This document shows, piece by piece, positions 1 to 9,604 of a DNA stretch of 64,000 nt (its first letter is position 1; each line of letters opens with the position of its first letter). Source of the DNA: Nocardia acidivorans NBRC 108247 (GTDB lineage Bacteria > Actinomycetota > Actinomycetes > Mycobacteriales > Mycobacteriaceae); contig NZ_BDAW01000020.1 of assembly GCF_001625085.1 (NCBI RefSeq), positions 1-64,000 on the forward strand. The letters are read 5' to 3'. Below the pieces are notes generated by a model. That model had not been told where the DNA came from. It saw only the letters and a program-made list of their open reading frames with translations, and searched no databases. Made by a program: the position numbers and the translations under genes.

Positions 1-1
1 G

Positions 2-2614
2 CCCGCGGGTCAGCCGCCGCGCCGTCCGGGTCCGCCGCCGCAGGGTGGCCGCCCCGCTCCGGACGCGACCCGCAAGCTGCCCGCGCCCGATGCCACCCAG
101 AAGATGAATACCGGTGGCCGCCAAGCCGTTCCCCCGCATCTGCAGCGGGCTGCGACCTCCGATCGCGCCGAGCGGGTTTCCGATCGCGCTCCGCGGGTGC
201 AGGCTCGCGCGGGTGCGGGGACCGCCGACCGGACTCGCGGTGACGAGCGCTCGCGCCCGCCGACCGGCGGGAACGCCGTCGTGAATCGCCGTCCCCAGGG
301 TGGCGCTCCGGGCGGTCCGCCGCCGCGGCGTCCCGGTGGCGAGGGCCCCGGTGGCGGCGGTGGCGGTGCGCGCCGACCGAAGAGGAAATCCACCTGGAAG
401 ATCGTCCGCCGGGTCTGCTACGTGATCATGGCGCTGTTCATCGTCGCGCCCAGCACCATGTTCCTGGTCGCGTACTCGACCGTGGACGTGCCCAAGGCCG
501 GTGACATCAAGACCAACCAGGTGGCCACCATGTTCATGGCGGACGGCACCTCGGTGCTGTCCAAAGTGGTTCCGCCGGAAGGCAACCGGTCCGATGTGAC
601 CATCGACCAGATCCCGCCGCACGTGCGCAATGCGGTGATCGCGGCCGAGGATCGCGACTTCTACACCAATCCGGGCTTCTCCATCTCGGGCTTCGTGCGC
701 GCCGCGCGCGACAATGTGATGGGAAAGGCCAGTGCCGGTGGTGGTTCCACGATCACCCAGCAGTATGTGAAGAACGCCATGGTCGGTGACGAGCGCTCGC
801 TCAGCCGTAAACTGCACGAGCTGGTGATCTCGGCCAAGATGGCGCGGCAGTGGTCCAAGGACGACATTCTCACCGCGTACCTGAACACCATTTACTTCGG
901 CCGCGGCGCGTACGGCATCGACGCGGCGTCGAAGGCGTACTTCGGCAAGAAGGTCTCCGAACTCGATCCCGCCGAGGGCGCGATGCTGGCGGCGACGATT
1001 CAGCAGCCGTCCAACCTGGATCCGGAGAAGAACCCCAAGGGCGCGCAGACGCGCTGGAACTATGTGCTCGACGGTATGGTCTCCGGCGGCAACCTGCCCG
1101 CGGCGCAGCGCGCGGGAATGCAGTACCCGCAGGTGATTCCGGCCGCGCAGGCCGCCGGTGACAAGACCATGGACAGCGGTCCGGAGGGCCTGATCAAGAC
1201 CCAGGTGCTCAAGGAGCTCGAGGCCGCGGGCATCAGCGAACACGAGCTGAACACCGAGGGTCTGCAGATCACCACCACCATCGATCAGAAGGCCCAGCAG
1301 GCCGCGGTCGATTCGGTGAACAAGACCATGGACGGAGAGCCGGACATCCTGCGCACCGCGGTGGTGTCGGTGGATCCCAAGACCGGTGCGGTGCGCGCCT
1401 ACTACGGCGGCACCGATGGTCAGGGTTATGACTTCGCCAATGCCGGTCTGCCGCCGGGCTCTTCGTTCAAGGTCTTCGGTCTGGCCGAGAACCTGGAACT
1501 GGGCAAACCGCTCTCTACGCTGTACGACTCCTCGCCGGTGACGGTGAACGGCATCAAGATCACCAATGTCGAGGGCGAGCAGTGCGGTATGTGCACCATC
1601 GCCGAGGCGCTCAAGCGCTCGTTGAACACCAGCTTCTACCGGATGATGCTGGATATGCCGGGCAACGGCCCGCAGAAGATCGCCGATATGGCGCATAAGC
1701 TCGGCATTCCGGAGAACATCCCGGGCGTCGGCAAATCGCTGACCGAACCCGACGGCAGCGGCCCCAACAACGGTGTGGTGCTGGGTCAGTACCAGGTGCG
1801 GCCGCTCGATATGGCCTCCGCGTACGCCACCCTGGCCGCCTCGGGCATGTACCGCGCACCGCATTTCGTGCAGAAGGTGGTCACCTCGGAGGGCACCGTA
1901 CTGCTCGATCGCGGCGAAACCGCTGGCGAGCAGCGAGTTTCGGCCGCGGTGGCGGACAATGTCACCGATGCCATGAAGCCGATCGCGGCGTGGTCGCGTA
2001 ATCACAATCTGGCCGGCGGCCGGGAATCGGCCACCAAGACCGGTACCAACCAGCTCGGCGACACCGGTGAGAACCGTGACTCCTGGATGGTCGGTTTCAC
2101 CCCGGAGCTCTCCACCGCGGTCTGGATGGGCACCGAACAGGGTGTGAAGCTGCGAAATGCCAACGGCGGCATGATCTACGGCTCCGGCCTGCCCGCCGAT
2201 ATCTGGAAGGGCACCATGGACGGTGCGCTCAAGGGTGTGCCGAACAGCAAGTTCCCCAAGCCGGGCACCATCGGTGGCCAGGCGGGTGTGCCGTCCTGGT
2301 CCGCGCCGTACACCGCGCCTTCGACCACCGACGCGCCGATTCTGCCGCCGGTGATCACCCAGAGCCAGGTCGAGATCCTGCCCGGCATCACGATTCCGGT
2401 GCCAGGTATCGCGCCGAACCCGCAGAACCAGCAGCGGGCGCAACCGCAGCCGTCGACGGATCCGGGCGCGGGTCCGATGTCCGGACAACCGGTGGCGCCC
2501 TCGGATGGTTCACCGCTCACGACCACACCCAATAGCGGTGGGGGCGGTAATGGGAACGGCAACGGCAACGGCAACGGGAACGGCAACGGCAACGGGACTC
2601 CACGCAATCGGTAG
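2..2614 (+). CDS. ponA: Class A penicillin-binding protein (PonA1-like), 5' end outside window
   Basis: Bifunctional peptidoglycan glycosyltransferase/transpeptidase anchored in the cytoplasmic membrane. The frame is open from the first bases, so the start is probably outside the window; an internal ATG at 104 would give 836 aa. A Pro/Arg/Gly-rich cytoplasmic head precedes one membrane segment (about 405-490). The GT51 domain has AAEDRDFY with its catalytic Glu at 647-649. The transpeptidase domain shows SSFK (1460-1471), SLN (about 1619) and KTGT (2036-2047). Sequence and gene order with the next gene match M. tuberculosis ponA1-Rv0051. The C-terminus ends in a Gly-Asn repeat. Confidence 0.95.
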   Translation, partial: PAGQPPRRPGPPPQGGRPAPDATRKLPAPDATQKMNTGGRQAVPPHLQRAATSDRAERVSDRAPRVQARAGAGTADRTRGDERSRPPTGGNAVVNRRPQGGAPGGPPPRRPGGEGPGGGGGGARRPKRKSTWKIVRRVCYVIMALFIVAPSTMFLVAYSTVDVPKAGDIKTNQVATMFMADGTSVLSKVVPPEGNRSDVTIDQIPPHVRNAVIAAEDRDFYTNPGFSISGFVRAARDNVMGKASAGGGSTITQQYVKNAMVGDERSLSRKLHELVISAKMARQWSKDDILTAYLNTIYFGRGAYGIDAASKAYFGKKVSELDPAEGAMLAATIQQPSNLDPEKNPKGAQTRWNYVLDGMVSGGNLPAAQRAGMQYPQVIPAAQAAGDKTMDSGPEGLIKTQVLKELEAAGISEHELNTEGLQITTTIDQKAQQAAVDSVNKTMDGEPDILRTAVVSVDPKTGAVRAYYGGTDGQGYDFANAGLPPGSSFKVFGLAENLELGKPLSTLYDSSPVTVNGIKITNVEGEQCGMCTIAEALKRSLNTSFYRMMLDMPGNGPQKIADMAHKLGIPENIPGVGKSLTEPDGSGPNNGVVLGQYQVRPLDMASAYATLAASGMYRAPHFVQKVVTSEGTVLLDRGETAGEQRVSAAVADNVTDAMKPIAAWSRNHNLAGGRESATKTGTNQLGDTGENRDSWMVGFTPELSTAVWMGTEQGVKLRNANGGMIYGSGLPADIWKGTMDGALKGVPNSKFPKPGTIGGQAGVPSWSAPYTAPSTTDAPILPPVITQSQVEILPGITIPVPGIAPNPQNQQRAQPQPSTDPGAGPMSGQPVAPSDGSPLTTTPNSGGGGNGNGNGNGNGNGNGNGTPRNR
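2536..2601 (+). repeat. Gly-Asn coding microsatellite at the end of ponA
   Basis: A run of six-base units (ggcaac and ggtaat/gggaac variants) encodes alternating Gly and Asn just before the last five residues of the penicillin-binding protein. It is a slippage-prone low-complexity tail, probably disordered and outside the membrane. Confidence 0.9.
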
Positions 2615-2623
2615 CCTCGAGGC

Positions 2624-4282
2624 GTGATCGAGCAGGAAGTGACACACCGGTCGACCGCCCTCGGCGAGTCGGCCGGTGGCGCACCGGAACCCGGCCCGTC
2701 CGCCCCGGTGCGGTATGTCTCCCCCGCACCACTGGCCGCCGATCTGCGGTCGGTCGACGACCGTGACAAGCCCAGTCGCACCGATACGCTCACCGCGCAG
2801 CTGTGCGATCTGATCGGCGGCCCGGTCGGTGATCACGCGCTCATCGGGCGGGTCCGGTTCTGGACGCCCATGCGGGTGCTCATGGCGTTCGCGGTGCTCT
2901 TCCTGGCGCTGAGCTGGTTCGGCAAGGCGGCCTGTATTCAGCAGGCTCCCGACGGCGCGGGCGGGATCGGGTTGGATTGGAACAACAGCCGCCAGTACGT
3001 GGCCATGTGCTACTCCGATACGGTGCCGCTGTACGGCGCGGAACATCTGAACGAGGGCGCGTTCCCGTACAAGAAGCAGTGGACCGACTTCGGCGGTGAC
3101 GGCAAGCCCGAGACGCGGTATATGGAGTATCCGGTGCTGTCCGGGCTCTATCAGTACGGCGCAATGGGAATCGCCAAGGCGTGGAAGCAATCTCCGCTGC
3201 CCGGTGCACTCGAGGTGGTCATCTACTTCAATGTGGTTGCCGTCGGATTGGCGCTGGCGTGGCTGGTAACCATCTGGGCCGCAGCGCAATTGGCGGGTCG
3301 GCGGGTATGGGATGCGGCGCTGATGGCGCTGTCGCCGCTGGTGCTGGTGCACGCGTTCACCAATTTCGACACGCTCGCAACGGCTTTCGCGGCCGGTGGA
3401 CTGTTGGCGTGGGCGCGTAAGCGACCGGTGCTGGCGGGCATTCTGCTCGGCCTGGGCGGGGCGGCGAAACTGTATCCGCTGCTGCTGCTGGGCCCGCTCG
3501 TGGTGCTGTGCCTGCGCGCCGAACGCCTCGACGAGGACGAATCCCGCTGGGGCGGAGTGCGTCCGCTGAGCGCAGCCGGGGCCACCGTCGCGGCCGCGGC
3601 CGTCACCTGGCTGGCGGTGAACGCGCCGATCGCGGTGCTCTACAGCCGGGGCTGGCGAGAGTTCTTCCGGCTCAATACCGAACGCCATGCCGACCCGGAT
3701 TCGGTGTACAACGTCTTCACCTCGTTCACCGGCTGGCAGGGCTTCGACGGCGTGCTGACACCCGCGCAGACCCCGACCCTGCTGAACCTGGTCTCGCTGC
3801 TGCTGTTCGTGGCCGCCTGCACCGGCATCGGCTGGATCGGGCTCACCGCGGCACGGCGACCGCGCTTGGCGCAGTTGGCCTTCCTGGTGGTGGCGGCGTT
3901 CCTGCTCACCAATAAGGTGTGGAGCCCGCAGTATTCGCTGTGGCTGGTCCCGCTGGCGGTGCTCGCGCTGCCGCAGCGGCGAATCCTGTTGGCGTGGATG
4001 ACGATCGACGCGCTGGTGTGGGTGCCGCGGATGTACTACTACCTCGGCACCGACAAGAAGGGTATTCCGGAGCAGTGGTTCACCGGGACCGTCGCGATCC
4101 GCGATATCACGGTGATCATCCTGTGCGCCTTGGTGATCCGGCAGATCTACCGCCCCGACGACGATCCGGTGCGCCGGGACGGCGTGGACGATCCCGGCGG
4201 CGGCCTGCTCGATCGCGCCCCCGACCCGCGGCACCCGTGGCTGCCGCCGCTGCTGCGGCCCCGCGCCGCGGCGGGCGGTTGA
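2624..4282 (+). CDS. GT87/DUF2029 integral-membrane glycosyltransferase (Rv0051-like)
   Basis: A 552-aa polytopic membrane protein starting at GTG 2624, nine bases after ponA stops, so probably co-transcribed. A soluble head of about 85 residues is followed by roughly ten hydrophobic segments; the first extracytoplasmic loop carries the acidic and aromatic residues typical of polyprenyl-phosphate-mannose-dependent GT-C enzymes. M. tuberculosis has a homologue in the same position after ponA1 (Rv0051). The likely role is sugar transfer to an envelope glycan or glycolipid on the outer face of the membrane; donor and acceptor cannot be read from sequence. A second member of the family lies at 28240-29643. 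Confidence 0.85.
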   Translation: MIEQEVTHRSTALGESAGGAPEPGPSAPVRYVSPAPLAADLRSVDDRDKPSRTDTLTAQLCDLIGGPVGDHALIGRVRFWTPMRVLMAFAVLFLALSWFGKAACIQQAPDGAGGIGLDWNNSRQYVAMCYSDTVPLYGAEHLNEGAFPYKKQWTDFGGDGKPETRYMEYPVLSGLYQYGAMGIAKAWKQSPLPGALEVVIYFNVVAVGLALAWLVTIWAAAQLAGRRVWDAALMALSPLVLVHAFTNFDTLATAFAAGGLLAWARKRPVLAGILLGLGGAAKLYPLLLLGPLVVLCLRAERLDEDESRWGGVRPLSAAGATVAAAAVTWLAVNAPIAVLYSRGWREFFRLNTERHADPDSVYNVFTSFTGWQGFDGVLTPAQTPTLLNLVSLLLFVAACTGIGWIGLTAARRPRLAQLAFLVVAAFLLTNKVWSPQYSLWLVPLAVLALPQRRILLAWMTIDALVWVPRMYYYLGTDKKGIPEQWFTGTVAIRDITVIILCALVIRQIYRPDDDPVRRDGVDDPGGGLLDRAPDPRHPWLPPLLRPRAAAGG

Positions 4283-4292
4283 CGCGGGATCA

Positions 4293-5528
4293 TCAGTGCA
4301 GGAAGCGTCCCAGCTGGGGTACGGCCTCACCCGGATGTTTGGCCTGGAAGCCCTCGCCCAGCGCCTCCAGCTTCCAATCCTGGTTATTGCCCGTGCGATA
4401 CACCTTGGCCATGGCCATACCGGTGAACGGCATCCCGCCCGCCAGGGTGAACCGCGCCAATTCGGCATTGTTGGTGCCGTCGACCAGGCGGCAGAACGCG
4501 TTCGCCACCTGTTCGAAGGTGTGCCCCTTGTATGAGGTCACGATGAACACCAGCGTGGTGACGTGGTGGGAGATGCGAGTCAGATCGACCACGATCACCT
4601 CGTCGTCGCCCTCGCCCTCACCGGTGAGATTGTCGCCCTGGTGGCGGATGGAACCGTCCTTGGCCGCCAGGCTGCCGTAGTAGACGACATCGATCGGGTG
4701 GGTGTCGGCGAACATCACCACCGAGGCGTCCAGATCGATATCGGGGGCGCGGTTTCCGAACATGCCGCCGCGCTTGACCGGATCCCAGCCCAGCCCCATC
4801 TTCATGTAGGACAGCGCCACGCCGCCCTCCTTGCGCAGATTGATGCGCTGGCCCTTGGTCAGGCTGACCGAATGGTTCTTGGGCAGATCGCGATCCGAAC
4901 TCGGATCAGAGACCGGTGCGGGAGTCTGCGGCCGATAGCCCGGTGCGGCAGGCGGATACGCCGATCCGGTCGGCGGTGGATACGCCCCGGCGGATGCGGC
5001 CTGTTCGACCGGCTGGGACCGCGCCTGATTCACCTGGACGCCGTGATCTGTGACCAGGGCCGCGAACCCACCCGCGTAGCCCTGTCCGACCGCGCGCACC
5101 TTCCACCCGCCCTGACGCCGGTACACCTCCAGCGCGATGACGATGGATTCGGTGTCCAGGCCCTCGATCCGGTACTCGTACAACGGATTTCCGCCGAGAT
5201 CGGAGACCGTGGCGACCGGCGCGGGCAGTCGCCCGAAGTTATCGCCCGCCTCGTCCAGGGTGATGACCGCGCGAATCTGATGGATCCCGGCGGGCACCGC
5301 GCTCAGTGAGATCACCAGCGCGGCGGGCTGTCCGGACGGCCCGGGCTGCAGATTCACCCCGGGCCCGCTGGGCTGATTGAAGAAGACGAAGTCGGCGTCC
5401 GAACGGACCTTGCCGGTCTCGGTGACCAGAAGTGCGGACAGATCCGCGGGCGCGGCGATCTGCACGCCGATCACCACATCGTTCACGGTCAGCGAGCCGT
5501 TCTGGCCCTTCACCAATGCTGCGGACAA
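4293..5528 (-). CDS. Double TerD-domain protein
   Basis: A 411-aa cytoplasmic protein with two TerD (CABP/tellurium-resistance) domains, about 1-175 and 215-400, joined by a Pro/Ala/Tyr-rich linker. The second domain is canonical: it has SLTKGQ, the IDLDAS Ca-binding segment, HQGDNLTGEGEGDDE and the WKLEALGEGF end. The first lacks the GDNLTGEGEGDDE segment and may not bind calcium. The start is TTG 5528, chosen because a gaaggg ribosome-binding site lies about 8 bases upstream. It faces away from the AIM24 genes starting at 5641, so the 112-bp gap holds divergent promoters. TerD proteins act in metal and envelope stress responses. Confidence 0.88.
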   Translation of the reverse strand: MSAALVKGQNGSLTVNDVVIGVQIAAPADLSALLVTETGKVRSDADFVFFNQPSGPGVNLQPGPSGQPAALVISLSAVPAGIHQIRAVITLDEAGDNFGRLPAPVATVSDLGGNPLYEYRIEGLDTESIVIALEVYRRQGGWKVRAVGQGYAGGFAALVTDHGVQVNQARSQPVEQAASAGAYPPPTGSAYPPAAPGYRPQTPAPVSDPSSDRDLPKNHSVSLTKGQRINLRKEGGVALSYMKMGLGWDPVKRGGMFGNRAPDIDLDASVVMFADTHPIDVVYYGSLAAKDGSIRHQGDNLTGEGEGDDEVIVVDLTRISHHVTTLVFIVTSYKGHTFEQVANAFCRLVDGTNNAELARFTLAGGMPFTGMAMAKVYRTGNNQDWKLEALGEGFQAKHPGEAVPQLGRFLH

Positions 5529-5640
5529 GGTCGACCCTTCGCTTGTCGGTGCTTTCCGCTGCCACTCTACGAGAAATGGACGGCCGCAGCGGCAGACCCG
5601 GTCGGTTAGGGTTGCGCCACAGTTCTAGTACGGGGAATCG

Positions 5641-6264
5641 ATGGCACAGCTTTTCGAGAAGTCCAAGAAGGTGATCGAGGCTCATCTGTCCGGGACCAGC
5701 ATCCGGGCGATCGCGGGCTCGATGGTCGCCTACGAGGGCAATGTGCAGTTCAAGAGCGCCGGTTTCGGCGGGGGCGACGGTGTGATCGCGGGTTTGAAGC
5801 GCCGCGCCACCGGCGAATCGCTCTCCCTGATGGAGTGCGCGGGCCAGGGCCGGGTGTTCTTCGCGGTCAACGGCCAGAACGTGACCGTGGTCGATCTGAA
5901 CAACGACACCCTGCAGGTTGAGTCGCAGCAGCTGCTGGCCTTCGCCGGAAACCTGCGTACCAATGTGGCTTTCGCGGGCCTGCGCGGCGCGACCACCGGT
6001 GCGGGGCTGTTCACCACCACGGTGTCCGGTCAGGGTCAGGTGGCCCTGCTCTCGGCGGGCGGGCCGCTGATCCATCTGGAGGTGTCGCCGCAGTATCCGC
6101 TGGTGGTGGATCCGGATGCCTTCGTGGCGGCGCGCGGCAATCTGCAACAGTCCTTCGTGACCGATGTGTCGTGGCGCGATGTGATGGGTCAGGGTGGCGG
6201 GGAGGCGTTCTCGCTGCGCTGGGACGGGCAGGGTGTGGTGTTGATCCAGCCCGCCGAACGGTAG
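5641..6264 (+). CDS. AIM24 family protein, copy 1
   Basis: A 207-aa protein of the AIM24 (TIGR00266/DUF124) beta-sandwich family. Typical features are GSMVAYEGNV near the start, the GLFTTTVSGQGQVAL segment mid-protein, YPLVVDPDAFVA and the SWRD...GGGEAF end. No signal peptide or membrane segment is visible. It is first in a tight run of three AIM24 genes and follows a divergent TerD gene. The biochemical role of bacterial AIM24 proteins is not established; their frequent company with TerD genes suggests a part in stress or membrane response. Confidence 0.85.
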   Translation: MAQLFEKSKKVIEAHLSGTSIRAIAGSMVAYEGNVQFKSAGFGGGDGVIAGLKRRATGESLSLMECAGQGRVFFAVNGQNVTVVDLNNDTLQVESQQLLAFAGNLRTNVAFAGLRGATTGAGLFTTTVSGQGQVALLSAGGPLIHLEVSPQYPLVVDPDAFVAARGNLQQSFVTDVSWRDVMGQGGGEAFSLRWDGQGVVLIQPAER

Positions 6265-6273
6265 GGACGGCGA

Positions 6274-6978
6274 ATGTTCGAACAGGTCAACGCGAAAGTC
6301 GTGAAGGTGGATGTGGCACGCGCCGGTGGCGTGGTGGCGCGCACCGGGGCGATGCTCTTCTACACCGGCGAGGTGTCCTTCGCCCCGCATCAGGTGCCGG
6401 GCGCGGGTCAGATGGGCGGAATGGGCGGGCTCGTCGGCATGGCCGGGCGCATGATGGCCGGTGAGCACGAGCGCACCATGCTGGCCCGGGGCAATGGCGA
6501 AGTGCATTACGGTTTCGCGGGTTTGGAGACGCACGTGGTGCGGTTGCAGCCGGGTGCGGTGCTGCGGGTGGAGGCGTCGCGACTGCTGGCCAATACCGCC
6601 GGACTACAGAGTTCGATTGTCTCGGTGCTGAGTTCGGGTGGCGGCCAGGGCGGGCGCGGTGGCGGTTTGATGGGCGCGCTGCGGGGCGCGGCGAGCGGAA
6701 TGCTCACCGGCGCGGGCATGTTCACGACGCAGTTGTCCGGGCAGGGCAGTGCCGTACTGCTCGGTCACGGCGGCTTCTTCGAGCTACCGGTCGGCGGGCA
6801 GTACCCCGTCGTGGTCGACCCGCAGGCTTTCGTAGCGGCCTACGGGAATGTGCAGACGGAATTGAAATCCGCGCTGAGCTGGCGGGACGCGGTCGGGCGC
6901 GGGTCGGGTGAGGCCATGCAACTGCACTGCGCCGGCCAGGGCGTCGTGTACGTGCAAGCCTCCGAACAGAAGCTGTGA
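6274..6978 (+). CDS. AIM24 family protein, copy 2
   Basis: A 234-aa AIM24-family protein starting 9 bases after copy 1, so almost certainly in the same operon. It shares GAMLFYTGEVSF, the AGMFTTQLSGQGSAVLL segment, YPVVVDPQAFVA and the final SWRDAVG...GEAMQL...GVVYVQ pattern. A Gly/Met-rich loop (GQMGGMGGLVGMAGRMMAGE) near residues 45-65 and a second Gly-rich loop near 125 set it apart from copy 1; both look like flexible insertions. Function is inferred only from family and neighbours. Confidence 0.85.
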   Translation: MFEQVNAKVVKVDVARAGGVVARTGAMLFYTGEVSFAPHQVPGAGQMGGMGGLVGMAGRMMAGEHERTMLARGNGEVHYGFAGLETHVVRLQPGAVLRVEASRLLANTAGLQSSIVSVLSSGGGQGGRGGGLMGALRGAASGMLTGAGMFTTQLSGQGSAVLLGHGGFFELPVGGQYPVVVDPQAFVAAYGNVQTELKSALSWRDAVGRGSGEAMQLHCAGQGVVYVQASEQKL

Positions 6979-6985
6979 GACTGCC

Positions 6986-7747
6986 ATGAGCACCCTCCTC
7001 AATCCGATGAATCTTGTTGAAAGCGATAATCTTCCGGGCAACGATTATGCCTACAGCATTGATCTGCGCCAACCGTGGTTCATGCGCCGGGGTGCGATGA
7101 TCGCGTACTACGGGCAAATGGAGTTCCGGGCATTGACACACGGTCTGCAGGGCGGACTGCTACACATGGTGTCGCAACAGTTTTCAGCTCCATTATTCAC
7201 CGGCGACTATGTGGTTGCCGAGGGCCACGGAAAATTGATCATCGGCGATCGTGGTTACGACATCAACTCCTATGACCTCGACGAGGGCAATCTCACCATC
7301 CGTGCCGCGAATTTGCTGGCATTCGAACCGGGTCTGTCGCTGAATCAGTCGATCGTGCCCGGATTTCTGACGCTCATCGGCACCGGACGGTTTCTGGCAT
7401 CGTCCAACGGACCCGTCATGTTCGCCGAACCGCCGCTGCGGGTGGACCCCGAGGCGCTGGTGGGCTGGGCCGACTGCCCCTCCCCCAGCCATCATTACGA
7501 TCAGCGCTGGGTATCGAGTTTCCTGGCCGCCGGCGCCGCGAGATTCGGTGTGAACTCCGGTGAGGAGCGGCAATTCGACTTCACCGGCAGCGGGACCGTG
7601 CTCATCCAGTCCAGTGAGAAGATCCTGGACGATTCGCACCTGGTGCGCACCATCGAGGGACAGTTGCAGAGTGGAATGACCCCGAGCGGACTCCAGCGCA
7701 TCCAGGCCGTTGTGATGCAGCAGCTGGGCGCGCAGCAGACCCACTGA
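6986..7747 (+). CDS. AIM24 family protein, copy 3
   Basis: A 253-aa AIM24-family protein. An upstream in-frame start exists at 6908, but it would overlap copy 2 by 71 bases; ATG 6986, 7 bases after the copy 2 stop, fits the operon better. It carries FMRRGAMIAYYGQMEF, a central Gly/Leu segment and a C-terminal FDFTGSGTVLIQSSE, as in the other copies, plus a helical tail of about 50 residues they lack. Three adjacent but divergent paralogues suggest distinct subunits of one assembly rather than recent duplicates; this is inference. Confidence 0.82.
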   Translation: MSTLLNPMNLVESDNLPGNDYAYSIDLRQPWFMRRGAMIAYYGQMEFRALTHGLQGGLLHMVSQQFSAPLFTGDYVVAEGHGKLIIGDRGYDINSYDLDEGNLTIRAANLLAFEPGLSLNQSIVPGFLTLIGTGRFLASSNGPVMFAEPPLRVDPEALVGWADCPSPSHHYDQRWVSSFLAAGAARFGVNSGEERQFDFTGSGTVLIQSSEKILDDSHLVRTIEGQLQSGMTPSGLQRIQAVVMQQLGAQQTH

Positions 7748-7827
7748 GTGCCCACACCGAACAGGGCACGCCAAAGGTTTGCTGCCATTACTACGCACGC
7801 CCGCGCACCCGTGGCAGGATCGGTCGG

Positions 7828-8562
7828 GTGAGCGACGGTGAGGTAGAACCCGCGGAAGCGCACGAACAGTATTTGCGCGCCTTCCGGCATCCCGCCGTGT
7901 CCCGGGCGCAATTGGAGGATCTCCTGGACGCCGTGAACGGCTTCCTGGACACCATTACTCCCGGCGAGGGCGAATATGTCCCGCAGGGCGGTTGGGCCCC
8001 GGAATCCACCGCCATGGCCTTCCAGATCGGGCGCGCGGTGGAGCAGGTGCTCACCGAACGCGAACAGGCCGAACAGGAGTTGGTGCACCGGCGCGATATT
8101 CGCGATCGCCTGGTGGTGGCCCTGGACGCGGTGCTGGACTGTCTGCGCACGCTGCCCGATCTCGCCGAGGCCGAGATCGCGCTCGGCACAACGGCGGTGA
8201 ACGAGGGCTTCCAGGTCTTCGACGACGGCTCGGTGCGCACCACCGTCTCGCAGGAGATCGGCGCGGATCTGGGCGCGCTGGAGGCGCGCCGTGCCGAACT
8301 CGACGAGCAGATGACCGCCGCCGTCGCCGCCCGCACCGGATTGGTCGAGGACACCACCGATCTGGTCCGCGACCGGCTCGGCGTCGCCGAGGTCGGTATT
8401 CCGTGGGTGATCCTGGAGGCCACCCAGGGCGGCCTGGACGTGTCCGAGCCATTCGAATTCGCCGCCCACCACCTGCCGGACTGCGAATTACGGGACCTGA
8501 TGGTGCAGTTGGTCACCGATATCGCATTGGCGCGCACACTGGAGGACGACGTGGCGACCTGA
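7828..8562 (+). CDS. Coiled-coil hypothetical protein
   Basis: I do not recognise this 244-aa protein. It starts at GTG 7828, is Glu/Ala/Leu-rich and almost wholly helical, with likely coiled coils around residues 65-110 and 145-180. It has no signal peptide, membrane segment or catalytic motif. It lies 80 bp after the third AIM24 gene and 40 bp before dhaK. In style it resembles the coiled-coil protein at 22447-23643 beside the second Ter gene set, so a link to the TerD/AIM24 genes is plausible. Confidence 0.6.
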   Translation: MSDGEVEPAEAHEQYLRAFRHPAVSRAQLEDLLDAVNGFLDTITPGEGEYVPQGGWAPESTAMAFQIGRAVEQVLTEREQAEQELVHRRDIRDRLVVALDAVLDCLRTLPDLAEAEIALGTTAVNEGFQVFDDGSVRTTVSQEIGADLGALEARRAELDEQMTAAVAARTGLVEDTTDLVRDRLGVAEVGIPWVILEATQGGLDVSEPFEFAAHHLPDCELRDLMVQLVTDIALARTLEDDVAT

Positions 8563-8602
8563 GCGTCGCGGACCCGAACCCGTCCGGCGAGGAGACAATT
8601 CG

Positions 8603-9604
8603 GTGAAGAAACTGATCAATGATCCCGCCGAGGTGGTCGATGCCGCGCTCGCGGGCATGGCGGTCGCCCACCCGGAGTTGCGCGTGAATGCCGAACAGCG
8701 GGTCGTCCTGCGCGCCGACGCACCCGTTCCCGGCAAGGTGGGCCTGGTCTCGGGCGGCGGCTCCGGACATGAACCCCTGCACGCCGGATTCGTCGGTCAC
8801 GGCATGCTCGACGCCGCGTGTGCCGGGGAGATATTCACCTCGCCGGTCCCCGATCAGATTCTGGCCGCCACCACCGCCGTCGACGCCGGGACGGGCGTGC
8901 TGCACATCGTGAAGAATTACACCGGCGATGTGATGAATTTCGATATGGCCGCCGAACTCGCCGCCGCGGAGACCGGGACCGAGGTCATCTCGGTGGTGGT
9001 GAACGACGATGTCGCGGTCCAGGACAGCCTCTATACCGCCGGGCGGCGCGGGGTCGGGGCCACCGTAATCCTGGAGAAGATGGCGGGCGCCGCGGCCGCG
9101 GCCGGGCGGCCACTCGTCGAGGTCGCGCGCATCGCCACCCGGGTGAATACCGAATCGCGCAGTATGGGAATGGCTTTGACCTCCGGCACGGTCCCCGCCG
9201 TCGGACATCCGACCTTCGAACTGGGTGCGGACGAAATGGAGATCGGCATCGGCATCCACGGCGAACCCGGCCGCCGCCGGGTACCGCTGGCCCCCGCCCG
9301 CGATATCGCCGCCCTGCTGGTCGAACCGATTCTGGCGGATCTGCCGTTCGCCCGGGGTGATCGGGTGCTCTGCTTCGTCAACGGGATGGGCGGCACCCCG
9401 CTGATCGAGCTGTACCTGATGTTCGGCGAGGTGGCGCGGCTGCTGCGCGGGCACGGGGTGCATATCGAACGCTCACTGGTGGGTTCGTACATCACCTCGC
9501 TCGATATGGCGGGCTGTTCGGTGACGCTCACCCGGCTGGACCAGGAGCTGATCACGCTCTGGGACGCGCCGGTCCGCACACCCGCATTGCGGTGGGGCAT
9601 CTGA
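8603..9604 (+). CDS. dhaK: Dihydroxyacetone kinase subunit DhaK
   Basis: A 333-aa substrate-binding subunit of PTS-dependent dihydroxyacetone kinase; it holds dihydroxyacetone covalently while DhaL-ADP donates phosphate. Visible motifs are [14 protein letters not shown] near residues 45-58, [13 protein letters not shown], and GIGIHGEPG, in which His219 is the expected hemiaminal residue. Length is typical. The start is GTG 8603 behind a ggcgaggagac ribosome-binding site. The stop overlaps the dhaL start (TGATG), indicating translational coupling. Confidence 0.95.
   Translation: MKKLINDPAEVVDAALAGMAVAHPELRVNAEQRVVLRADAPVPGKVGLVSGGGSGHEPLHAGFVGHGMLDAACAGEIFTSPVPDQILAATTAVDAGTGVLHIVKNYTGDVMNFDMAAELAAAETGTEVISVVVNDDVAVQDSLYTAGRRGVGATVILEKMAGAAAAAGRPLVEVARIATRVNTESRSMGMALTSGTVPAVGHPTFELGADEMEIGIGIHGEPGRRRVPLAPARDIAALLVEPILADLPFARGDRVLCFVNGMGGTPLIELYLMFGEVARLLRGHGVHIERSLVGSYITSLDMAGCSVTLTRLDQELITLWDAPVRTPALRWGI

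Noticed and set aside
2510..4468. Minus-strand ORF of 652 codons opposite the GT87 gene
   Set aside because: Its translation is Arg/Gln/His-rich without any family pattern, typical of antisense frames in high-GC DNA.
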